Shown: positions 58,330 to 64,000 of the stretch, piece after piece
Layout: each line of letters starts with the position of its first letter
Position numbering within the stretch: position 1 is the first letter of the stretch
Source: Streptococcus sp. 29887
GTDB lineage: Bacteria; Bacillota; Bacilli; Lactobacillales; Streptococcaceae
NCBI RefSeq assembly: GCF_032595075.1
Contig: NZ_CP118735.1
Location: 462,001-526,000, forward strand
Length of the DNA stretch: 64,000 nt
Direction of reading: 5' to 3'
The notes under the pieces: generated by a model
Databases searched by the model: none
What the model was told of the DNA's origin: nothing
What the model saw: the letters and a program-made list of their open reading frames with translations, nothing else
Position numbers and translations under genes: made by a program

Positions 58330-59393
58330 TGAAAAAAATTGTTTTTACAGGTGGAGGTACTGTGGGTCACGTGACCCTCAACCTTCTCTTGATTCCCCGT
58401 TTTATTGAAGATGGCTGGGAAGTTCACTATATAGGTGATGGAAATGGAATTGAGCATGAGCAGATTGTAAAATCAGACTTAGATGTACGCTTCCATTCGA
58501 TTGCTACAGGAAAATTACGACGCTATTTTTCTTTCCAGAATATGCTGGATGTATTTAAGGTTGGTTTTGGGGTGCTACAATCGTTAGCTATTATTGCTAA
58601 AATTAGACCCCAGGCCCTGTTCTCAAAAGGTGGTTTTGTATCAGTTCCGCCGGTCATTGCAGGCAAACTACTCGGTGTACCGGTTTTCATTCATGAGTCT
58701 GATTTGTCTATGGGTTTGGCCAATAAAATTGCCTACAAATTTGCAACAACCATGTATAGTACTTTTGAACAACCTGCTAGTTTGACCAAGGTCAAACATG
58801 TTGGCGCGGTTACAAAAGTGGGGCAAGCCAATGATAAAGTTACACCAATCCAGTTGCCAGAAATCCTTAGTCATTTTGACAAGTCCTTACCTACTCTCTT
58901 ATTTGTAGGTGGTTCAGGAGGAGCTAAGGTATTTAATGATTTGATTAGTCAACATATGGTAGCCTTGACAGAACGGTTCAATATTATCAACTTGACAGGG
59001 GATAGTAGCCTTAACCGATTAGATAGAAACCTATATAGAGTTGACTATGTAACAGAACTATACCAGCCCTTGATGGATTTGGCGGATGTCGTTATTACCC
59101 GTGGTGGTTCCAATACCCTGTTTGAGTTGATTGCCATGCAACAACTTCACTTGATTGTACCCCTGGGACGTCAAGCTAGTCGAGGGGATCAGATAGAAAA
59201 CGCTCTCTATGCGGAGAAAAAAGGGTATTCCAAACAAATTGATGAAAGTCAATTGACCTTGGAAAATCTACTAGCCGAAGTTGAAAATTTGTTGGAAAAC
59301 AAGGAATTTTACAAAAATAATATGGCTAACTCTAAAGAAATCCAATCTGTAGATAGTTTTTACAATTTATTGCGGGATGATATGGGGAGGTAG
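58329..59393 (+). CDS. murG: UDP-N-acetylglucosamine transferase MurG
   Basis: A 354-residue membrane-associated glycosyltransferase that converts lipid I to lipid II. Motifs: [12 protein letters not shown] at the N-terminus, [40 protein letters not shown] and [11 protein letters not shown]. The N-terminal GGGT(G/V)GHV shows T-V where many enzymes have T-G-G-H; this is common in streptococcal MurG. It overlaps murD. Confidence 0.95.
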   Translation: MKKIVFTGGGTVGHVTLNLLLIPRFIEDGWEVHYIGDGNGIEHEQIVKSDLDVRFHSIATGKLRRYFSFQNMLDVFKVGFGVLQSLAIIAKIRPQALFSKGGFVSVPPVIAGKLLGVPVFIHESDLSMGLANKIAYKFATTMYSTFEQPASLTKVKHVGAVTKVGQANDKVTPIQLPEILSHFDKSLPTLLFVGGSGGAKVFNDLISQHMVALTERFNIINLTGDSSLNRLDRNLYRVDYVTELYQPLMDLADVVITRGGSNTLFELIAMQQLHLIVPLGRQASRGDQIENALYAEKKGYSKQIDESQLTLENLLAEVENLLENKEFYKNNMANSKEIQSVDSFYNLLRDDMGR

Positions 59394-59398
59394 GTGCA

Positions 59399-60373
59399 AT
59401 GACCGAAAAAAATGATAAGGAACCTACGATCCATGACCAGACAGACATAGAAGTTCCTTCTATGGAAGCTTCTCAGGAAGAAAAAAGTGCCTTTTTTGAA
59501 CAGTGGAAGGCTAAGCATCAGGCCTATTTAGCAAGTAAGGTGAAAGCGGATGATAGTGAGGAAGTTCCTTCAATTGTTCAAGAGAAGAAAAAGCTTTTTC
59601 AGGGGATTAAGAAGCCTGGCAAGCTTAGCTCTGTTCCTAAGAATAAGTTGGAAGGAAAGAAGATTAAGCAAGTAGAAATACCTAAAAAAGTAATTTGGAA
59701 ATCTGTCCCTATTTTAGTGGTCAGTTTATTACTTGCGGCCCTTTCTCTCTACTTCATTTCCCCAACTAGTAAGGCGAAAGACATCGTTGTCAAAGGTCAG
59801 GATAAGCTGACAGCTGAACAGGTCATCAAGTATAGTTTGATTTCTGAGAAGGACTATGTCTTGACTACCTTGTTGAATGCATCAGCTTACGCTGAGAATG
59901 TGAAAAAAAATAATCCATCTGTGGAAACTTCGGAGATTAGCTATCAGTTTCCAAACCAGTTCACTATCCGCATCAAAGAATACGCTATCATTGGCTATAT
60001 TCAGCAGAATAATCAGCTATACCCTGTTCTATCTAGTGGTAATGTAGGCACTGAGGCAGTAGCAGCCGATTTCTTACCGGAAACCTATACGACCATTCAA
60101 TTATCAGATAAAAATCAGGTAAAACAATTAGCCATTGCCCTTGGAGAGATTGAACCTACGATTAGGGAGAAAATCCAGACTGTAAGTTTAACTCCAAGTC
60201 AGGTAACAGCTGATTTATTAACATTCAGTATGACAGATGGAAATACAGTTATGGTGCCCCTTAGTGAATTGACTGAAAAACTTGTTTATTATGATAAAAT
60301 TGCGGCAGAAGCAGAGGGACCAATAACAATTGATATGGAAGTTGGTATCTATCGCTATTCAAGTGAAATTTGA
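59399..60373 (+). CDS. divIB: Cell division protein DivIB (FtsQ)
   Basis: A 324-residue single-pass protein. The N-terminal cytoplasmic part (~1-100) is charged; a membrane helix follows at ~100-120 (SVPILVVSLLLAALSLYFI); then the POTRA domain (KAKDIVVKGQDKLTAEQVIKYS) and the beta domain outside. It belongs to the divisome with FtsL and DivIC. It starts six bases after murG with SD GGGAGG. Confidence 0.93.
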   Translation: MTEKNDKEPTIHDQTDIEVPSMEASQEEKSAFFEQWKAKHQAYLASKVKADDSEEVPSIVQEKKKLFQGIKKPGKLSSVPKNKLEGKKIKQVEIPKKVIWKSVPILVVSLLLAALSLYFISPTSKAKDIVVKGQDKLTAEQVIKYSLISEKDYVLTTLLNASAYAENVKKNNPSVETSEISYQFPNQFTIRIKEYAIIGYIQQNNQLYPVLSSGNVGTEAVAADFLPETYTTIQLSDKNQVKQLAIALGEIEPTIREKIQTVSLTPSQVTADLLTFSMTDGNTVMVPLSELTEKLVYYDKIAAEAEGPITIDMEVGIYRYSSEI

Positions 60374-60434
60374 TAGTTGGATAAAGAAAAAATTATAAAA
60401 TAATCCTTTATTATCCCCAAATTCGAATAGAATA

Positions 60435-60443
60435 TGGTATAAT
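60435..60443 (+). promoter_or_regulatory. ftsA promoter (extended -10)
   Basis: TGGTATAAT lies about 75 bases before ftsA in the 145-base gap after divIB. Confidence 0.65.
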
Positions 60444-60518
60444 GAAAGATGACTAATTATACTATTTTTTAAAATGGAAGATGATTTGTTAAAGTGGAAG
60501 TAAGAGAGGACTGATAGA

Positions 60519-61895
60519 ATGGCTAGAAACGGCTTTTTTACGGGATTAGATATTGGTACAAGCTCCGTTAAAGTCTTGGTTGCAGAATATAATGAAAATG
60601 AAATGAACGTGATTGGTGTCAGCAATGTGAAAAGTGCTGGTGTCAAGGATGGGATTATTGTCAATATTGAGGTTGCTGCTGGTGCGATAAAAAAAGCTAT
60701 CGAGCAGGCGGAAGAAAAGTCAGGTTTGCGTATTGAGTCAATTAACGTTGGTTTGCCTGCAAATCTACTTCAAATCGAGCCAACTCAAGGCATGATTCCT
60801 GTCACAACGGATTCTCAAGAAATTACAGACGTAGATGTAGAAAATGTTGTGAAGTCAGCATTGACTAAGAGCATGACCCCAGAACGTGAAGTAATTTCAT
60901 TTATTCCAGAGGAATTCACAGTTGATGGTTTCCAAGGAATTAAAGATCCTCGTGGCATGATGGGTATTCGTTTGGAGATGCGTGGGATGCTCTATACTGG
61001 TCCACGTACCATCCTTCACAACCTTCGTAAAACGGTTGAACGTGCAGGTGTACAGGTTGAGAATGTTGTCATTTCTCCCCTTGCCTTGACCCGTTCTGTA
61101 TTGAATGAGGGAGAGCGTGAATTTGGTGCAACAGTGATTGATCTCGGTGGTGGTCAAACAACCGTAGCAGTCATGCGTGGTCAGGAATTGCAATATACCA
61201 ATATCTACCAAGAAGGCGGAGATTACATCACCAATGACATTTCTAAAGTCTTGACAACTTCAAAGAGCATTGCTGAGAATTTGAAATACAATTATGGCAT
61301 TGCCTTCCCACAAGAAGCAAGTGATAAGGAAAAATTTACAGTTGAGGTTATTGGTGAGAATGCGCCTGTAGAAGTAACAGAACGCTACCTATCAGAAGTG
61401 ATTGCAGCTCGCCTTCGCCAAATCTTTGAGCGAGTGAAACAGGACTTAGAAAGAACACGGGCCTTGGACTTGCCAGGTGGCATTGTTCTTGTAGGTGGCG
61501 GTGCTATCTTGCCAGGTATTACTGACTTGGCACAAGAGGTCTTCGGTGTTCATACCAAACTCTTCGTTCCAAATCAAATCGGTATCCGTAATCCAGCCTT
61601 TGCAAGTGTGATTAGCCTTGTAGAATACGTGGGTGAACTAGAGGACGTTGAGAAAATTGCTCAATATGCAGTAAATGGTGAAACCATGTTAAGACACAAA
61701 CCAATAGATGTTAGCCTTCCACGTCCTCGTGTTAGCCAACCAATCCAAAAGGAAATTGTTAAGGAATTGAATGTGGTTGAAAGTGAAGAAACATCTATTC
61801 CTATTTACAATAACGAAGTGAATGAGGAACGTTCAGCAAACAAAGGCAATATTACAGAGCGTATCCGTGGTTTGTTCGGTAGTATGTTTGAATAA
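60519..61895 (+). CDS. ftsA: Cell division protein FtsA
   Basis: A 458-residue actin-like protein that tethers FtsZ to the membrane. N-terminal GLDIGTSSVKVLV, the phosphate-2 motif VIDLGGGQTTVAV and the adenosine-binding GGIVLVGGGAILPGI are visible; the C-terminal amphipathic helix (TERIRGLFGSMFE) is the membrane anchor. SD AGAGGA precedes ATG 60519. Confidence 0.96.
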   Translation: MARNGFFTGLDIGTSSVKVLVAEYNENEMNVIGVSNVKSAGVKDGIIVNIEVAAGAIKKAIEQAEEKSGLRIESINVGLPANLLQIEPTQGMIPVTTDSQEITDVDVENVVKSALTKSMTPEREVISFIPEEFTVDGFQGIKDPRGMMGIRLEMRGMLYTGPRTILHNLRKTVERAGVQVENVVISPLALTRSVLNEGEREFGATVIDLGGGQTTVAVMRGQELQYTNIYQEGGDYITNDISKVLTTSKSIAENLKYNYGIAFPQEASDKEKFTVEVIGENAPVEVTERYLSEVIAARLRQIFERVKQDLERTRALDLPGGIVLVGGGAILPGITDLAQEVFGVHTKLFVPNQIGIRNPAFASVISLVEYVGELEDVEKIAQYAVNGETMLRHKPIDVSLPRPRVSQPIQKEIVKELNVVESEETSIPIYNNEVNEERSANKGNITERIRGLFGSMFE

Positions 61896-61917
61896 GAGAA
61901 TAGAAAAGGTGATATAA

Positions 61918-63156
<1,239 letters not shown>

Positions 63157-63157
63157 G

Positions 63158-63838
63158 ATGGATTTCCAAAAGAACAAGGATAATGTATTTTTAGCTGTGG
63201 CTCAAGCAGCTGAAAAGGCAGGGCGTCCAATTGAATCTGTAAATGTAATAGCTGTCACCAAGTATGTTGACAGCTCTATTGCTAATAAGCTAGTAAAAAC
63301 AGGGGTAAGGCACATCGGTGAAAACCGAGTTGACCTGTTTTTAGATAAATATAAGGCCTTGGCAGACCAAAATCTCACTTGGCACTTGATTGGTACACTG
63401 CAAAGACGCAAGGTTAAAGATGTCATCAATTTTGTAGACTATTTCCATGCCTTAGATTCTGTCAAATTAGCTCAAGAGATCGATAAACGAGCAACCAGAA
63501 GAATTAAGTGCTTTTTACAAGTCAACATATCTGGTGAGAAAAGTAAGCATGGCTTTGCCTTGTCGGAGATTGATGATGTCTTATCTGAAATAGCTAACTA
63601 TAAAAATGTTGAGCTTGTTGGCTTGATGACAATGGCTCCTTTTGAAGCAGATGAAGTAGAGCTTGCTTCTATATTTTCTAAAATGAAGCAAGTTCAAGAA
63701 GAGTTGGCAGGTCGGCAGTTACCCGGTATGCCCTTTACAGAATTAAGCATGGGCATGAGTGGTGATTTTGACATAGCTATTGAACATGGGGCAACCTATG
63801 TGAGAATAGGAACGGCATTTTTTGAGTCAGTGAAATAG
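63158..63838 (+). CDS. ylmE: YggS/YlmE family pyridoxal-phosphate homeostasis protein
   Basis: A 226-residue PLP-binding barrel protein. The PLP lysine lies in VIAVTKYVD; other family motifs are HIGENRVDLFLDKY, WHLIGTLQRRKVK and ELSMGMSGDFDIAIEHGATYVRIGTAFF. I chose ATG 63158 because it lies directly after the ftsZ stop and gives the family start; the longer frame lies within ftsZ. It follows ftsZ in Gram-positive division clusters. Confidence 0.93.
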   Translation: MDFQKNKDNVFLAVAQAAEKAGRPIESVNVIAVTKYVDSSIANKLVKTGVRHIGENRVDLFLDKYKALADQNLTWHLIGTLQRRKVKDVINFVDYFHALDSVKLAQEIDKRATRRIKCFLQVNISGEKSKHGFALSEIDDVLSEIANYKNVELVGLMTMAPFEADEVELASIFSKMKQVQEELAGRQLPGMPFTELSMGMSGDFDIAIEHGATYVRIGTAFFESVK

Positions 63839-63848
63839 GGAGAAAACC

Positions 63849-64000
63849 GTGGCACTAAAAGATACATTTAAAAATTTATTCAATTACTTTGAGGTTGACG
63901 ATGTCAATGAGGCAACTGAGCAAGAAGAAGCTTATTCTATGCCAAATGAAAGACCAAAAATGCGAGTTGCTCAGCAGACAAGTGTCGCTTCAAAAGAACA
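63849..64000 (+). CDS. sepF: Cell division protein SepF, N-terminal part
   Basis: The gene starts with GTG 63849 (ALKDTFKNLFNYFEVDDV) behind GGGAGAA and is open to the end of the window (about 50 residues). The N-terminus with its amphipathic membrane-binding helix, and the position after ylmE, identify SepF, which anchors FtsZ. The C-terminal FtsZ-binding domain lies outside the window. Confidence 0.9.
   Translation, partial: MALKDTFKNLFNYFEVDDVNEATEQEEAYSMPNERPKMRVAQQTSVASKE

Overview
The window is a chromosomal segment of a low-GC streptococcus, most probably Streptococcus suis or a close relative. The 16S/23S/5S operon with its tRNA cluster, the late-competence comFA-comFC pair behind a SigX-type box, the DUF1912, DUF3165 and DUF960 families, the bgaC/PTS locus and the murD-murG-divIB-ftsA-ftsZ-ylmE-sepF order all fit. 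The species is inferred from remembered gene content, not from an alignment.

Region 1 (1 to about 14.6 kb) is the right-hand end of a siphovirus prophage on the plus strand: end of the major capsid gene, head-tail connectors, major tail protein, tail chaperone pair (probable -1 frameshift), tape measure, Dit, a 1632-residue Tal/antireceptor, a DUF2829/Tad2-like small protein, membrane protein, phi-LC3-type holin, a 35-residue hydrophobic protein and a CHAP endolysin. It ends with a terminator and eight copies of a 10-bp tandem repeat. No integrase is present; the left end lies outside.

Region 2 (14.7-24.3 kb) holds yigZ divergent from comFA-comFC, hpf, then three tandem promoters, an rRNA operon and ten tRNA genes (one inside the operon, nine after 5S). 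Region 3 (24.3-41.3 kb) is core or near-core: a degenerate spacer, the RlmD-type methyltransferase, recX, a DUF402 phosphatase, DUF960, two convergent GntR regulators, a beta-galactosidase with a complete mannose-family PTS (IIB, IIC, IID, IIA) and galM, a pair of related helix-hairpin-helix proteins, and a T-box leader heading VOC protein, P-loop kinase and valS.

Region 4 (41.3-51.0 kb) is a strikingly AT-rich defence island. Three translationally coupled genes encode a sigma-region-4-like HTH protein with an internal duplication, a ParB-fold protein and a PLD-nuclease/SNF2-helicase fusion. Next to them is a Sau3AI-type GATC restriction-modification pair. I do not recognise the three-gene set as a named system; it is the best candidate here for an undescribed one. 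A MmcQ-EVE fusion of normal base composition follows.

Region 5 (52.2-64 kb) returns to core genes: asnA, typA, a DUF3165 membrane protein, a mechanosensitive-channel-family protein, and the division cluster murD, murG, divIB, ftsA, ftsZ, ylmE and the start of sepF.
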